Below are positions 27,269 to 36,998 of a stretch of DNA of 64,000 bases, one piece after another. The position numbers were made by a program, and so were the translations under genes. Origin of the DNA: OCS116 sp051531935 (lineage in GTDB: Bacteria > Pseudomonadota > Alphaproteobacteria > Rhizobiales > OSC116); NCBI GenBank assembly GCA_051531935.1, contig JAOPTR010000001.1, forward strand, positions 248,001 through 312,000, written 5' to 3'. Under the pieces are notes generated by a model. The model was not told the DNA's origin and searched no databases. It saw nothing but the letters and a program-made list of their open reading frames with translations. How positions within the stretch are numbered: the first letter of the stretch is position 1; every line of letters starts with the position of its first letter.

Positions 27269-28096
27269 ATGGCACGTAAAGTTACACTTAAACGCAAATT
27301 GGGCTTCACAGCTTTGGCTTGGATATTAGGTTGCCTTATGTTCTTTCCAATTTTTTGGATGATCCTAACAGGCTTTAAAACCGAAGTGGGTGCGATCTCA
27401 TCCCCCCCACAATTCTTTTTCACCCCCACTATGGAGAGTTATTACGACGTCATTGAGCAATCAAATTATATGCGCTTTGTGATGAACTCCATCGTCATTG
27501 CAGGCGGCTCTACTTTGCTTGCTTTGGTTGTGGCCATTCCTTCGGCTTGGTCAATGGCATTCTCACCCACAAAACGTACAAAAGACATTTTGATGTGGAT
27601 GCTATCAACCAAAATGATGCCACCCGTTGGCGTGTTGGTTCCTCTTTATCTTTCACTGCAATATCTCGGCTTATTGGATACGCGGACAGGTTTGGTCATT
27701 GTGATGATGCTTATAAACCTACCGATTATCATTTGGATGCTCTTTACCTATTTTAAAGAAATTCCATCTGAAATCCTTGAAGCCGCAAGAATGGACGGTG
27801 CAGTGCTGTGGAAGGAAATCGTCTTCGTTCTTCTTCCTATGGCGCTTCCTGGCATTGCATCGACCTTATTGCTAAACCTAATCCTCGCTTGGAATGAATC
27901 ATTCTGGACATTAAACTTAACCGCTTCAAACGCGGCGACATTGTCCCAGTTCATCTCTTCATTCTCTAGCCCACAAGGTTTGTTCTTCGCTAAATTATCA
28001 GCGGCGTCAACCATGGCCATTGGGCCAATTATGGTATTGGGTTGGTTTTCACAGAAACAATTGGTTACAGGGCTTACATTTGGTGCGGTTAAATAA
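27269..28096 (+). CDS. smoG: Polyol ABC transporter permease
   Basis: 275 residues of the MalG type with six helices: MFFPIFWMILTGFKT near the N-terminus and the EAA motif EAARMDGAVLWKEIVFVLLP around 170-190. Forms the heterodimeric channel with SmoF. Tight spacing with smoF indicates the same operon; 78 bases separate it from smoK, without a clear terminator. Confidence 0.92.
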   Translation: MARKVTLKRKLGFTALAWILGCLMFFPIFWMILTGFKTEVGAISSPPQFFFTPTMESYYDVIEQSNYMRFVMNSIVIAGGSTLLALVVAIPSAWSMAFSPTKRTKDILMWMLSTKMMPPVGVLVPLYLSLQYLGLLDTRTGLVIVMMLINLPIIIWMLFTYFKEIPSEILEAARMDGAVLWKEIVFVLLPMALPGIASTLLLNLILAWNESFWTLNLTASNAATLSQFISSFSSPQGLFFAKLSAASTMAIGPIMVLGWFSQKQLVTGLTFGAVK

Positions 28097-28174
28097 CTGC
28101 CAAACATTCGTAATGGCGGCAACGGTAAAACAACCCGCGCCAGCCAACCGTAACTAGATTAAAGGAATATAAAA

Positions 28175-29173
28175 ATGGGTAATATAGTTTTAGAAAAAGT
28201 AAATAAAAAATTCGGCGATGTAGAGGTCATACCAAGTGTAGATCTAGACATTAAAGATGGTGAATTTGTTGTATTTGTAGGGCCATCTGGCTGTGGTAAA
28301 TCAACATTATTACGCCTTATCGCTGGTTTGGAAGATTTATCTGACGGCAAAATCATCATTGATGGTAAAGACGTTTCGGACAGCACACCAGGTGAGCGCA
28401 AACTTGCAATGGTGTTCCAGTCCTATGCGCTTTACCCGCATATGACAGTGCGTAAAAACATCGCATTCCCCCTTAAAATGGCAGGTATGGATCAAGCTGA
28501 TATTGATGAAAAAGTCAATGCCGCAGCCAAATCCCTTAACCTCACAGATTATATGGAACGCACACCAGGTCTATTATCTGGTGGTCAACGCCAGCGTGTT
28601 GCCATTGGCCGCGCCATTGTGCGCAGCCCAAGTGCGTTTTTGTTTGATGAACCACTATCAAACCTAGATGCCGCCTTGCGGGTGAATATGCGGATAGAAA
28701 TTACCGATCTTCATAAACAACTCAAAACTACGATGATTTATGTAACCCATGACCAAGTTGAAGCCATGACAATGGCCGATAGAATTGTGGTATTGCAAGC
28801 AGGTGATGTTGAACAATTTGGCTCACCATTAGATTTGTACAACAAGCCCATCAATAAATTTGTAGCTGGTTTTATCGGCTCGCCAAAAATGAATTTTGTC
28901 ACAGGTTCCGATGCGGCCGAATTTGATGCCCACGAAATTGGCTTCAGACCCGAACATACATCGGTATCTAAAACCGATGGCCGCTGGAAAGGCACCGTAA
29001 CCGTTGCCGAGCATTTAGGCTCAGATACATTTTTACATGTAAAAACCGAAAATGCGGGCACATTTGTAACCCGTGCGGATGGCGAATTGGATATCTCTTA
29101 TGGTGATGAGGTTTATGTAAGCCCCAACCATGATAAAATTTATCGCTTCGGAGCCGATGGCTTAAGTATATAA
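28175..29173 (+). CDS. smoK: Polyol ABC transporter ATP-binding protein
   Basis: 332 residues, MalK/UgpC type. Walker A GPSGCGKST, Q-loop FQSYALYPHMTV, signature LSGGQRQRVAIGRAIV, Walker B FLFDEPLSNLDAALR, switch His in YVTHDQVEAM, then a C-terminal regulatory OB-type domain (about 240-332) with IGFRPEH. It powers SmoFG. AAAGGAAT lies a little upstream of the ATG. Confidence 0.94.
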   Translation: MGNIVLEKVNKKFGDVEVIPSVDLDIKDGEFVVFVGPSGCGKSTLLRLIAGLEDLSDGKIIIDGKDVSDSTPGERKLAMVFQSYALYPHMTVRKNIAFPLKMAGMDQADIDEKVNAAAKSLNLTDYMERTPGLLSGGQRQRVAIGRAIVRSPSAFLFDEPLSNLDAALRVNMRIEITDLHKQLKTTMIYVTHDQVEAMTMADRIVVLQAGDVEQFGSPLDLYNKPINKFVAGFIGSPKMNFVTGSDAAEFDAHEIGFRPEHTSVSKTDGRWKGTVTVAEHLGSDTFLHVKTENAGTFVTRADGELDISYGDEVYVSPNHDKIYRFGADGLSI

Positions 29174-29203
29174 ATCAAATAGATAGTGATAAAGATATAG
29201 ATG

Positions 29204-29232
29204 GGTGTAGATTTGCAAACCAAGTCTACACC
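29204..29232. other. Intercistronic hairpin between smoK and mtlK
   Basis: GGTGTAGA and TCTACACC are perfect 8-base arms with a 13-base loop; no U-tract. It may stabilise the upstream mRNA or modulate readthrough into mtlK. Confidence 0.5.
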
Positions 29233-29249
29233 TGATAGAGGAATATTGT

Positions 29250-30728
29250 ATGACAGACCGATTAAACCTAGAGATTCTAGAAAAACTAGATGCAAAAATT
29301 GCAACTCCAAAATATAGACGTGAGCAAGTTACGGCTGGCATTTTACATTTTGGCATTGGTAATTTTCATCGCGCTCACCAAGCGGTTTATCTAAATGAAC
29401 TTTTCTCATTAGGCGAATCGTTAGACTGGGGCATTATTGGCGCTAGCGTGCGCGAGGCAGACATACATATTCAACAAAAACTAGCGTCTCAAGACTGGCT
29501 TTCAACCGTGGTTGAACGCGAGGCAGACAATATGAGCGCCAGTATAACCGCCGCGATGATAGATTATATCGTTCCAGGCGATACAGATGGCATTCTGTCA
29601 ACATTAAGCAACCCAGAAATTCGCATCGTATCCATGACCATCACCGAAGGTGGTTACTATATAGATGCCGCATCAGGAAAATTTAATGCCGAAGACCCCG
29701 ATATTATTTGGGATTCTGAAAACCTAGACACACCTAAAACAGTTTTTGGCCTCATATTAGCCGGCCTCATTATGAGGCGCGAACAGGGCATCGTACCGTT
29801 CACTGTTATGTCATGCGATAACCTCCCAGGCAACGGCCACGTCACTGCAGATGCAGTGATTGGCCTTGCCGAATTGGTTAGTGAAGAACTTGCCGCATGG
29901 GTTAAAAAATCAGTCGCATTCCCCAATGGCATGGTGGATCGCATCACACCAGGCACCACCGAAAAAGAATGTAAATTAGTCGAAAACGAATTTGGCATTA
30001 ATGACAATTGGCCAGTGGTTTGTGAACCATTCCGCCAATGGGTGCTAGAAGACAACTTCACTGCAGGCCGCCCTGCCTTGGAAAAAGTGGGTGTTACATT
30101 TGTTGATAATGTAGAGCCATATGAAGCAATGAAGCTCAGCATATTAAACGGCGGCCATGCCGCAATCGCCTACCCTGCTGCGCTAATGGACATTAAAATG
30201 GTCGATGAAGCGATGAGTGAACCACTTATCAGCCTCTATCTGACCAAGCTTGAAAATGATGAAATCATCCCATCAGTTCCCGCCATTGATGGTGTCGATT
30301 TTGCCGAATATTTCGAACAAGTTAAAGACCGTTTTTCCAACCCAAGTGTTGGTGATACCATTAAACGCCTTTGTTATGATGGCTCAAATCGCCAACCTAA
30401 ATTCATTCTCCCATCGGTTGCAAATAGCCTAAAACTCAAGAAAAAAGTAAAAGGTTTGGCACTGGTAAGTGCATTTTGGTGCCGCTATTGTGCAGGTTTC
30501 ACCGAAACAGGCATCCGCCTATTGCCTAATGACCCTGCTTGGGATCGCTTGCAAATTGCCGCACGTGCTGCCAAAAACGACCCAAAAATATTCTTGCAAA
30601 TGGATGATATATTTGGCGATCTAGTCAACAATCGCGTTTATGTAGAAGAGTTTCACAACGCCCTCAAAACAATTTGGATTGAAGGCACAGAGCAAACCCT
30701 TAAACTATACCTGTCCGAACGGCTATAA
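29250..30728 (+). CDS. mtlK: Mannitol 2-dehydrogenase (polyol dehydrogenase)
   Basis: Oxidises D-mannitol (and often D-arabitol or sorbitol) to the ketose with NAD+; member of the long-chain polyol-specific dehydrogenases. 492 residues with GILHFGIGNFHRAHQAVYLN (Rossmann), SMTITEGGYY, FTVMSCDNLPGNG and the catalytic signature KLSILNGGHAAIAYPA (Lys, Asn, His). Last gene of the smo cluster; no sorbitol dehydrogenase SmoS or fructokinase is present here, so the ketose must be phosphorylated by an enzyme encoded elsewhere. Confidence 0.93.
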   Translation: MTDRLNLEILEKLDAKIATPKYRREQVTAGILHFGIGNFHRAHQAVYLNELFSLGESLDWGIIGASVREADIHIQQKLASQDWLSTVVEREADNMSASITAAMIDYIVPGDTDGILSTLSNPEIRIVSMTITEGGYYIDAASGKFNAEDPDIIWDSENLDTPKTVFGLILAGLIMRREQGIVPFTVMSCDNLPGNGHVTADAVIGLAELVSEELAAWVKKSVAFPNGMVDRITPGTTEKECKLVENEFGINDNWPVVCEPFRQWVLEDNFTAGRPALEKVGVTFVDNVEPYEAMKLSILNGGHAAIAYPAALMDIKMVDEAMSEPLISLYLTKLENDEIIPSVPAIDGVDFAEYFEQVKDRFSNPSVGDTIKRLCYDGSNRQPKFILPSVANSLKLKKKVKGLALVSAFWCRYCAGFTETGIRLLPNDPAWDRLQIAARAAKNDPKIFLQMDDIFGDLVNNRVYVEEFHNALKTIWIEGTEQTLKLYLSERL

Positions 30729-30807
30729 CTGCGGCAAATAGACCAATTGATAAAGTGGCCTTCTTTAGCTATATTAGTAACATCTAATGTAACCAAAGGA
30801 GTTCACA

Positions 30808-31434
30808 ATGAGTCTATTAATTGGTCAAACCGCCCCAGATTTCGACATTGCAACCACCAATGGCGATATTAACTTCCATCAATGGATTGGCGACAGTTGG
30901 GTATTCTTCTTTAGCCATCCTGCCGATTTCACACCTGTTTGCACCACCGAAATGGGGCGCACGGCACAACTTACAAATTCATTTACAAAGCGTAATGTAA
31001 AACCGATCGGCCTTTCAACCGATACCGTCGCAGAGCATAAAAAATGGATAATTGATGTCGATAATACCCAAGACACCGTCCTCACCTTCCCGATCATTGC
31101 CGATGCAGATTTAGTGGTTTCTAACCTGTATCAAATGATCCACCCGCAAGAAAGCACAACCGAAGCCGTGCGCTCGGTCTTTATCATTGATCCGAATAAA
31201 AAAATTCGCCTGATGATGACTTACCCCATGAATGTAGGCCGTAATTTTGATGAAATTTTACGCGTGATTGATGCGCTACAACTTGCCGATGAAAAGAAAA
31301 TCGCCACCCCTGCCGATTGGCAAGTTGGTGACGATGTCATCATTCCACCTTCCATTGACAACGAAGCCGCTAAAGGCTTGTTCCCACAAGGTTGGGATGA
31401 GGTGAAATCATATTTACGCATCGTAAAGCTGTAA
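30808..31434 (+). CDS. Peroxiredoxin, 1-Cys (Prx6) type
   Basis: Reduces peroxides. 208 residues; peroxidatic Cys in HPADFTPVCTTE (PxxxTxxC, near residue 45), and the Prx6-type C-terminal domain with ATPADWQVGDDVIIPPS. No resolving Cys is evident in the rest of the protein. AAAGGAG precedes the ATG. It is followed 27 bases later by a VIT-family transporter gene, suggesting a shared role in metal and oxidative stress. Confidence 0.92.
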   Translation: MSLLIGQTAPDFDIATTNGDINFHQWIGDSWVFFFSHPADFTPVCTTEMGRTAQLTNSFTKRNVKPIGLSTDTVAEHKKWIIDVDNTQDTVLTFPIIADADLVVSNLYQMIHPQESTTEAVRSVFIIDPNKKIRLMMTYPMNVGRNFDEILRVIDALQLADEKKIATPADWQVGDDVIIPPSIDNEAAKGLFPQGWDEVKSYLRIVKL

Positions 31435-31461
31435 ATTTAACAAACCTCTAAGGATAAACAT

Positions 31462-32178
31462 TTGTTAGAACATTCACACAGCCCCGACGCCATAAACAAA
31501 CGCCTTGCCGAAGAAAATAAACCCAATTATCTACGCGATTGGATTTATGGCGGCATTGATGGCGCCATCACCACTTTCGCCATTGTTGCAGGCGTTGTCG
31601 GGGCTGGTTTGTCTACAAATGTTATATTCATTTTGGGCTTAGCCAATTTAATCGCCGATGGCTTTTCCATGGCCGCCAGTAATTATAGCGGCACAAAAAC
31701 CGAGGTGGATGAGCTAGAACGTTTCAGAGCTATTGAAGAAAAACATATCTTGCAAAACCCCAAAGGCGAGCGAGAGGAAGTCAGGCAGATTTATCAAAAT
31801 AAAGGCCTTTCAGGACAAGCGCTCGAAGATACGGTGGATGCCATAACATCCAATAAACAAGTGTGGATTAACACCATGCTCGCCGAAGAATATGGCCTCG
31901 CCATTCATCTAAGATCTCCAGTAATATCGGGTCTTAGCACCTTTTTGGCATTTTTAATTTTTGGCTCTATTCCCCTACTGCCATTCGTCATCGGCATGGA
32001 TAATTCATTCAATATTTCGCTAACGACAACCATTCTTGCCTTTTTCGTTATTGGCGCGATCAAAAGTAAATGGTCACTCGCATCATGGTGGAAATCAGGT
32101 TTAGAAACCCTACTTATCGGTGTGATAGCATCAGCAATGGCCTATTATATTGGCGAATTTCTTAGCAAAATCATCTAA
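31462..32178 (+). CDS. VIT1/CCC1 family iron/manganese transporter
   Basis: 238 residues. The N-terminal DWIYGGIDGAITTFAIVAGV and GLANLIADGFSMAASNY are the family's membrane signatures; between helices 2 and 3 is the cytosolic Glu-rich metal-binding segment (ELERFRAIEEKHIL, EREEVRQIYQNKG). Five transmembrane helices. Start is TTG 31462 with TAAGGATAAACA upstream; no usable ATG is nearby. Its stop shares bases with the stop of the convergent GNAT gene. Confidence 0.9.
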   Translation: MLEHSHSPDAINKRLAEENKPNYLRDWIYGGIDGAITTFAIVAGVVGAGLSTNVIFILGLANLIADGFSMAASNYSGTKTEVDELERFRAIEEKHILQNPKGEREEVRQIYQNKGLSGQALEDTVDAITSNKQVWINTMLAEEYGLAIHLRSPVISGLSTFLAFLIFGSIPLLPFVIGMDNSFNISLTTTILAFFVIGAIKSKWSLASWWKSGLETLLIGVIASAMAYYIGEFLSKII

Positions 32179-32606
32179 CCATTCGTATCAACTTGCCACA
32201 TCACCACCTTGTCATCACCTTCGGTTCCAATAATTTCCCACCCTCGTTTCACATATAGATTCGGCACATTTGTAAGCGCGAAAATTTGAGTAAATTTTAA
32301 GCTCAAAGCCTTGTTTGTGGATGCTGTTATCAGTTCACTCGCAATGGCCTGCCCTCTAAATTGAGCAGGCACAAAAAGTGCATTCACCCATAAAGCAATA
32401 TCACCAGAGTTTTGTGGGTTTACATACCGCGTAAATGCCAAACCTCCCACCAAATCATCATCATAAAACGCAATTATAGGCGCAGGAATCGCGTTGCTAT
32501 CTCGCTCAGTTTTCATGTAATCATCAGCGCCCCATTCAGATGAAAACCAATCGTTTATCACTTTCAAATGTGGCGATGAAAACTCAGTTTCAACTATCAA
32601 AACCAT
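32175..32606 (-). CDS. GNAT family N-acetyltransferase
   Basis: 143 residues with acetyl-CoA-binding motif A, FVPAQFRGQAIASELI (QxxGxA), and motif B YVKRGWEIIG. Substrate unknown. ATG 32606 overlaps the last base of the MOSC gene stop (TGATG), so the two are translationally coupled. The 3' end overlaps the VIT gene by four bases. Confidence 0.82.
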   Translation of the reverse strand: MVLIVETEFSSPHLKVINDWFSSEWGADDYMKTERDSNAIPAPIIAFYDDDLVGGLAFTRYVNPQNSGDIALWVNALFVPAQFRGQAIASELITASTNKALSLKFTQIFALTNVPNLYVKRGWEIIGTEGDDKVVMWQVDTNG

Positions 32607-33154
32607 CAAACCCGCTCCAATTTTAAATGCGGTTGCGCAGGTAGTTTTACAATAATCTCATCTTCTGGCTGCACAATTCCGCCTTCAACCACCACTGCCA
32701 TAACACCTGCCTTGCGTATCAAATCACCATTCTCATCCTGATCTAAAACAGCCTTTAGCAAACCTTTACGAAAACTCTCAATCTGCCCACATGGGTTTCG
32801 CAAACCTGTCACCCGCACCACCGCAGTTTCGCCAATTTCCAACAATGTGTCTTGTGGCAAGCCCAATAAATCAATGCCACAGGTGGTTATATTCTCCCCC
32901 ATATCACCTGCATTAATCTCAAAACCTTTTGCCAATAATTCTGTAAATAATTCAGCTTGTATTAAATGCACTTGTCGCAAATTTGGCTGTGTCGGGTCTA
33001 CCGCAACACGCGATCTATGCTTAACAGTCACGCCCATATGGGCATCGCCCTCTACGCCCAAACCTGTAAGTAAATTTATGCTTTGTGTTAAGTCTTTACT
33101 AAAATTATGGCCAACCTTTTTCGATACCGTCTTCACCCTCATCTCACCACCCAT
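32606..33154 (-). CDS. MOSC domain protein
   Basis: MOSC proteins (sulfurases related to the molybdenum cofactor sulfurase C-terminus) carry a conserved Cys, seen here in TGLRNPCGQIE. Also GVEGDAHMG and NAGDMGENITTCGIDL typical of YiiM-like MOSC proteins. 182 residues. Possible substrates are N-hydroxylated bases or cofactor sulfur, undetermined. GGGGAG precedes the ATG at 33154. Cotranscribed with the GNAT gene. Confidence 0.87.
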   Translation of the reverse strand: MGGEMRVKTVSKKVGHNFSKDLTQSINLLTGLGVEGDAHMGVTVKHRSRVAVDPTQPNLRQVHLIQAELFTELLAKGFEINAGDMGENITTCGIDLLGLPQDTLLEIGETAVVRVTGLRNPCGQIESFRKGLLKAVLDQDENGDLIRKAGVMAVVVEGGIVQPEDEIIVKLPAQPHLKLERV

Positions 33155-33316
33155 AATATTTCACTCCCCAGTTGATATAGATAAATTACTCACCTTCACC
33201 TTCCCCCACAACATACCATTTAAAAAACTATATCCATTCCTTACTTTTAAGCAAATTGCCAAAACCACAATTTCATCATAAACTACTGCTAACATTTATG
33301 CAGAGGGAGAGTTTAC

Positions 33317-33916
33317 ATGAAAGTATTCAGCTTAATTTTAGCAACTTGCTTAATGACCACCAGCGCATTCGCCGCACAAAGCAGCTATACAAAGTATAAT
33401 TTAGAGACCGATTGCACGTTCGACACCCCAGATGATGCCGAGATGGAAGGCATGGGCGCTATGGCAATATGCAAAAAGGCCAACAAGCCAGATCTCTACT
33501 TTTCGGAGGGCGATTTACGCCACAGCGTGGGTTTTGGCGCCAATAAAAATTTCGAATCCTTTGGCGTTTGGAATAATATGGGCAGCACGGTCGAATGGCG
33601 CAGTGATAACAACGGCATATATGCCGCCATATTACGATTTTATGTTTCCAACTATAACAATGCAACAGGTGAATTTGAGACCAAAAACCAAGGTCAAATT
33701 CTAATGATTCATAGTGTTGGCAATGGCGTTAAAAATAGCAGTTGTGTTGTCGGCATGGTCGATGCCCGCGCCAATAAAAACGCCAACCTCCTTGCTAGAC
33801 AAGCCGCCGATGATTTGGCAAAAACTTTTGTCTGCATTCAAGACACACCCAAATATCATGGCAAACAAGGCCCACACTCAGCCCAATTTATGAAATTATA
33901 TAATGACAAGCCCTAG
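33317..33916 (+). CDS. Secreted protein of unknown function
   Basis: 199 residues; signal peptide ends near SAFAAQ, so the product is periplasmic or secreted. Four Cys (in DCTFD, ICKK, SCVVG, VCIQD) could form two disulfides. No recognised domain. GAGGGAGAG occurs 8 bases before the ATG. It stands alone between divergent/convergent neighbours; no functional clue from context. Confidence 0.75.
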   Translation: MKVFSLILATCLMTTSAFAAQSSYTKYNLETDCTFDTPDDAEMEGMGAMAICKKANKPDLYFSEGDLRHSVGFGANKNFESFGVWNNMGSTVEWRSDNNGIYAAILRFYVSNYNNATGEFETKNQGQILMIHSVGNGVKNSSCVVGMVDARANKNANLLARQAADDLAKTFVCIQDTPKYHGKQGPHSAQFMKLYNDKP

Positions 33917-33937
33917 CAAGCTTCTAACATTCAACAA

Positions 33938-34975
33938 TTAATGAGCGCGCACTTTGGTCAGCACCCCACCACGTGCCGAAGCTAACAAAGCCTCAATTAA
34001 ATAATGTACCTCTAACGCGCTACGGCCGTTAGATACAGGGTCTCTATCTGCTTTAACCGCTTCAACAAATTCGGCAATTTGCGTGCGGTGCCATTCATGC
34101 GGAAACGCCATGCGGTCGTCTCCCCCGCCTGTCCCTGCTTCCTCGCCAAATGTCTCACTGCACCCATCATGCCAATTAACCGTAAGCACACTGCCTTTCA
34201 GAGTCATACTGGCATACTGACAATTAAAAATAATATATTCTTCACCACCAGGGAAAGCAGTCGTTGTGGTCATAATAGAGCCAATCGCTCCATTTTCAAA
34301 TTTCACACCCGCACCTACAAAATCTTCAACTTCAATGTCATGTAATATAGATGTAGCCGCCATCGCTTGTACTTCTGCCACGCGCCCCGTAAGTGACAAC
34401 ATTAAATCCAAAGAATGTACGGCCTGGGTGATCAACACCCCGCCACCATCTTGCTCAAACGTTCCGCGCCCTGCTTCTTGGTAATATTCGGCACTGCGCC
34501 ACCACGGCACGCTCAATATAACCGAGGCAAGCTTGCCCAAGCTTCCTGATGCAATTAATCTTTTGGCTTCCAATGCCGCCTGCCGAAACCTAAATTGAAA
34601 CGTAATGCCCAATTTAACCTGAGCCGCCTCGCATATTTCGACCAATTGTTGGGCTGCAGCCACGCTGCGTTCAACAGGTTTTTCCATAAAGATATGTTTA
34701 CCTGCTGCTGCCGCTTTTGCCACAATATCCAGCCGCGCATTGGGTGGTGTTAAAATTATCACCGCGTCAATTCCATCATCAGCCAGCATGGCCTCATAAC
34801 TATCTACAACAGGAAAACCATATTCAGCGCCAAAAGCCTTACGCTTATCGGCATTGCGGCTATAAACGCCGCGCACTTCAATAATATCAGCTAGATCTTG
34901 CAGAGATTTTACATGCGGCTTGGCTGCCATGCCCAAGCCTACAATGCCAATTCCAAATTTCTGAACGTCACTCAT
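33938..34975 (-). CDS. Gfo/Idh/MocA family oxidoreductase
   Basis: 345 residues. N-terminal Rossmann GIVGLGMAAKPHVKS, the family's catalytic-lysine motif FMEKPVERS near 100 and the C-terminal sheet domain (GAIGSIMTTTTAFPG, GGGVLITQAVHSLDLM). NAD(P)-dependent sugar or inositol-type dehydrogenase; substrate unknown. GGGGTGGG precedes ATG 34975, which is preferred over the upstream ATG 34996. Confidence 0.88.
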   Translation of the reverse strand: MSDVQKFGIGIVGLGMAAKPHVKSLQDLADIIEVRGVYSRNADKRKAFGAEYGFPVVDSYEAMLADDGIDAVIILTPPNARLDIVAKAAAAGKHIFMEKPVERSVAAAQQLVEICEAAQVKLGITFQFRFRQAALEAKRLIASGSLGKLASVILSVPWWRSAEYYQEAGRGTFEQDGGGVLITQAVHSLDLMLSLTGRVAEVQAMAATSILHDIEVEDFVGAGVKFENGAIGSIMTTTTAFPGGEEYIIFNCQYASMTLKGSVLTVNWHDGCSETFGEEAGTGGGDDRMAFPHEWHRTQIAEFVEAVKADRDPVSNGRSALEVHYLIEALLASARGGVLTKVRAH

Positions 34976-35044
34976 ATTCCCACCCCTTATATTCATTTGA
35001 ACATCAGATTATGAGCATTCAAAAAAATGTCAAGCCAAGTGGGT

Positions 35045-36040
35045 TTAATCCTGAACCAATTTATCAAACTTACCGTAAGCCTCAGTTGCTTCCGCCATAA
35101 GCCGATTAACAATTTCTTGTAGTGGCTGTATTTCGTCAGCAAAGCCCAACGCATGCCCCGCAGCCAATAGGCCTTTCGAAACATCACCAGTTTCATAAGC
35201 CTGACGGCCAATTTTACCGCTCACATAAGGCATAAAATCTGCAATGGTTAAGTCTTGTCTTGTGGCTTCCATTTTAGCCAAAATATCTGTGGTTTCATTA
35301 CGTAACGAGCGCACAGTGTTGCGTAAACTATGCATGCTCAATGCTGTGTCTCGCTCCGTAGCCTTCACCAAGGCCTGTTTGAAACCAATATGTGTGGTAA
35401 TTTCTTGGGCAACCAAAAAGCGTGTGCCAATAATAACCCCTGCGGCACCCGCTGCCAGCGCGGCTAAAAGCTGTGCGCCCGTTCCAATGCCACCACCAAT
35501 TACAAATGGTATATCCAATTGCTGTTCTGCCAAACCTGCATTCACAAGAGAGCCAATCATGTCCATACCAGGATGCCCGCCACATTCAGCACCCACAATA
35601 GTCACCATATCAACACCTAAAGATTGAGCTTTTTTCGCAAAACGCACACTGGGTACTTTATGAATGACTTTAATGTTAGCCGCTTTTAAAATCGGCATAA
35701 ATGCTTCTGGGCTGCGGCCAGATGTTTCTACAAATTCAATGCCTTCATCGGCAATTAATTTAAATACATCCGCTGTTTTCTCGTCCTGTATTAACTCAGG
35801 CAACATAGATACATTCACCCCAAACGGTGCGCCTTCACTCATAGCGCGGCATTTGGCAATTTCTTTTTTTAAATCATCCGGCTCGGGAAAACTTGCCGAT
35901 GTAATAAATGACATGATGCCAGCCTTTGCCCCTGCCGAAACATATTCAGCGTTAGACAACCACATAAGACCACCTGCAATGATTGGTTTTTCGATACCAA
36001 GTAATTTGGTAAGCGGTGTGTTATATTTCACTTCATTCAT
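35045..36040 (-). CDS. Nitronate monooxygenase family FMN enzyme
   Basis: 331 residues of the 2-nitropropane dioxygenase/FabK-like TIM barrel. Motifs: PIIAGGLMWLSNAEYVSAG, GAECGGHPGMD (flavin and substrate His) and FVIGGGIGTGAQLLAALAAG followed by GTRFLVAQE (FMN phosphate binding). Oxidises nitronates or acts on related substrates; could also be an enoyl-ACP reductase homologue. AGAGG precedes ATG 36040; upstream ATG 36085 is unlikely. Confidence 0.87.
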   Translation of the reverse strand: MNEVKYNTPLTKLLGIEKPIIAGGLMWLSNAEYVSAGAKAGIMSFITSASFPEPDDLKKEIAKCRAMSEGAPFGVNVSMLPELIQDEKTADVFKLIADEGIEFVETSGRSPEAFMPILKAANIKVIHKVPSVRFAKKAQSLGVDMVTIVGAECGGHPGMDMIGSLVNAGLAEQQLDIPFVIGGGIGTGAQLLAALAAGAAGVIIGTRFLVAQEITTHIGFKQALVKATERDTALSMHSLRNTVRSLRNETTDILAKMEATRQDLTIADFMPYVSGKIGRQAYETGDVSKGLLAAGHALGFADEIQPLQEIVNRLMAEATEAYGKFDKLVQD

Positions 36041-36256
36041 AATTATAGCCTCTTCACTAAACGCAATTATATTATCATTGCACATATTCCATAACTATAC
36101 CTAACCAAAGAGTTTTTCCAAGGCAAAGCTGTATTAAAAGTGAGAGGTCAAGATATTCCAAAAATCAATTTACTTAATATTGTCATGTGATGCCCATCTA
36201 AACAGATGGCGCAGCAAACATAACAATTTTAAGTAAAATCCTTATCAAGTAAGGAA

Positions 36257-36331
36257 TGGTGGGCGATACTGGGATCGAACCAGTGACCCCTTCGATGTCA
36301 ACGAAGTGCTCTCCCGCTGAGCTAATCGCCC
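36257..36331 (-). tRNA. tRNA-Val (anticodon GAC)
   Basis: 75 bases including an encoded CCA. Acceptor GGGCGAT/ATCGCCC, D stem GCTC/GAGC, anticodon stem CTTCG/CGAAG with loop TTGACAT (anticodon GAC), T arm ACTGG-TTCGATC-CCAGT. All stems pair perfectly. Confidence 0.97.
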
Positions 36332-36441
36332 TCAACAGTGTTCAAATATATAAGTGTAAACAAAAAAAGAGGCAAGCTAAAAACTGTAATCTTAACAACT
36401 AACAACATTGCCTCAAATATTCTTAGGTTTTTCACCTTATA

Positions 36442-36801
36442 TTATGCTGCCAAAAGCTTATCAACTTCAGCAACCAAATCCTTCAAATGAAATGGCTTAG
36501 ACAATACTTTCGCATTTTGTGGAATTTCGCCACCGTTATTTAGCACCACAGCCGCAAAGCCTGTAATGAACATAATTTTTAACTCTGGGTCATGCTCGGC
36601 TGCCACACGCGCCAATTCAATACCATCCATTTCAGGCATTACAATATCACTTAGTAAAAGGTCAAATGGCTCTTCGCGTAAGCGACTATAGGCCAATGCT
36701 CCATTTTCAAAGCTCACCACATCATGCTTAGCTTTTTTCAATGCATTATGTAGAAAGCGGCGCATATCATCGTCATCTTCCGCCAGAAGGATTTTAGCCA
36801 T
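36442..36801 (-). CDS. cpdR: Single-domain response regulator CpdR
   Basis: 119 residues, a stand-alone receiver: AEDDDDMRRFL, phosphoacceptor Asp in LLLSDIVMPEMDG, FITGFAAV and Lys in LSKPFHL. Nearly identical in pattern to CpdR, which when unphosphorylated sends ClpXP to degrade cell-cycle proteins such as CtrA. ATG 36801 (MAKILLAEDD) is chosen; longer upstream starts lack homology. A formylglutamate amidohydrolase gene lies divergently next to it, a neighbourhood conserved in Hyphomicrobiales. Confidence 0.88.
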   Translation of the reverse strand: MAKILLAEDDDDMRRFLHNALKKAKHDVVSFENGALAYSRLREEPFDLLLSDIVMPEMDGIELARVAAEHDPELKIMFITGFAAVVLNNGGEIPQNAKVLSKPFHLKDLVAEVDKLLAA

Positions 36802-36998
36802 ACCAGTCACCCATTTACTTTTTTTTGATTCCGAACCCAGCATTTAAGCTTGGTCATATTTCCAATTAACATAAATCTAAATCGTTAAATATCTATTCAC
36901 TTCTTCCCATAAAAACAATTGATCGGTTTTTATTTGCATCTATACCCAAGCAATCTATACTTATACAAAATTAAACACAGCCATACCCCAAAACAATT

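Noticed and set aside
30808..32178. Peroxiredoxin and VIT transporter as a ferrosome- or encapsulin-type iron storage locus
   Set aside because: No shell protein or ferritin-like cargo is nearby; the pair alone does not support it.
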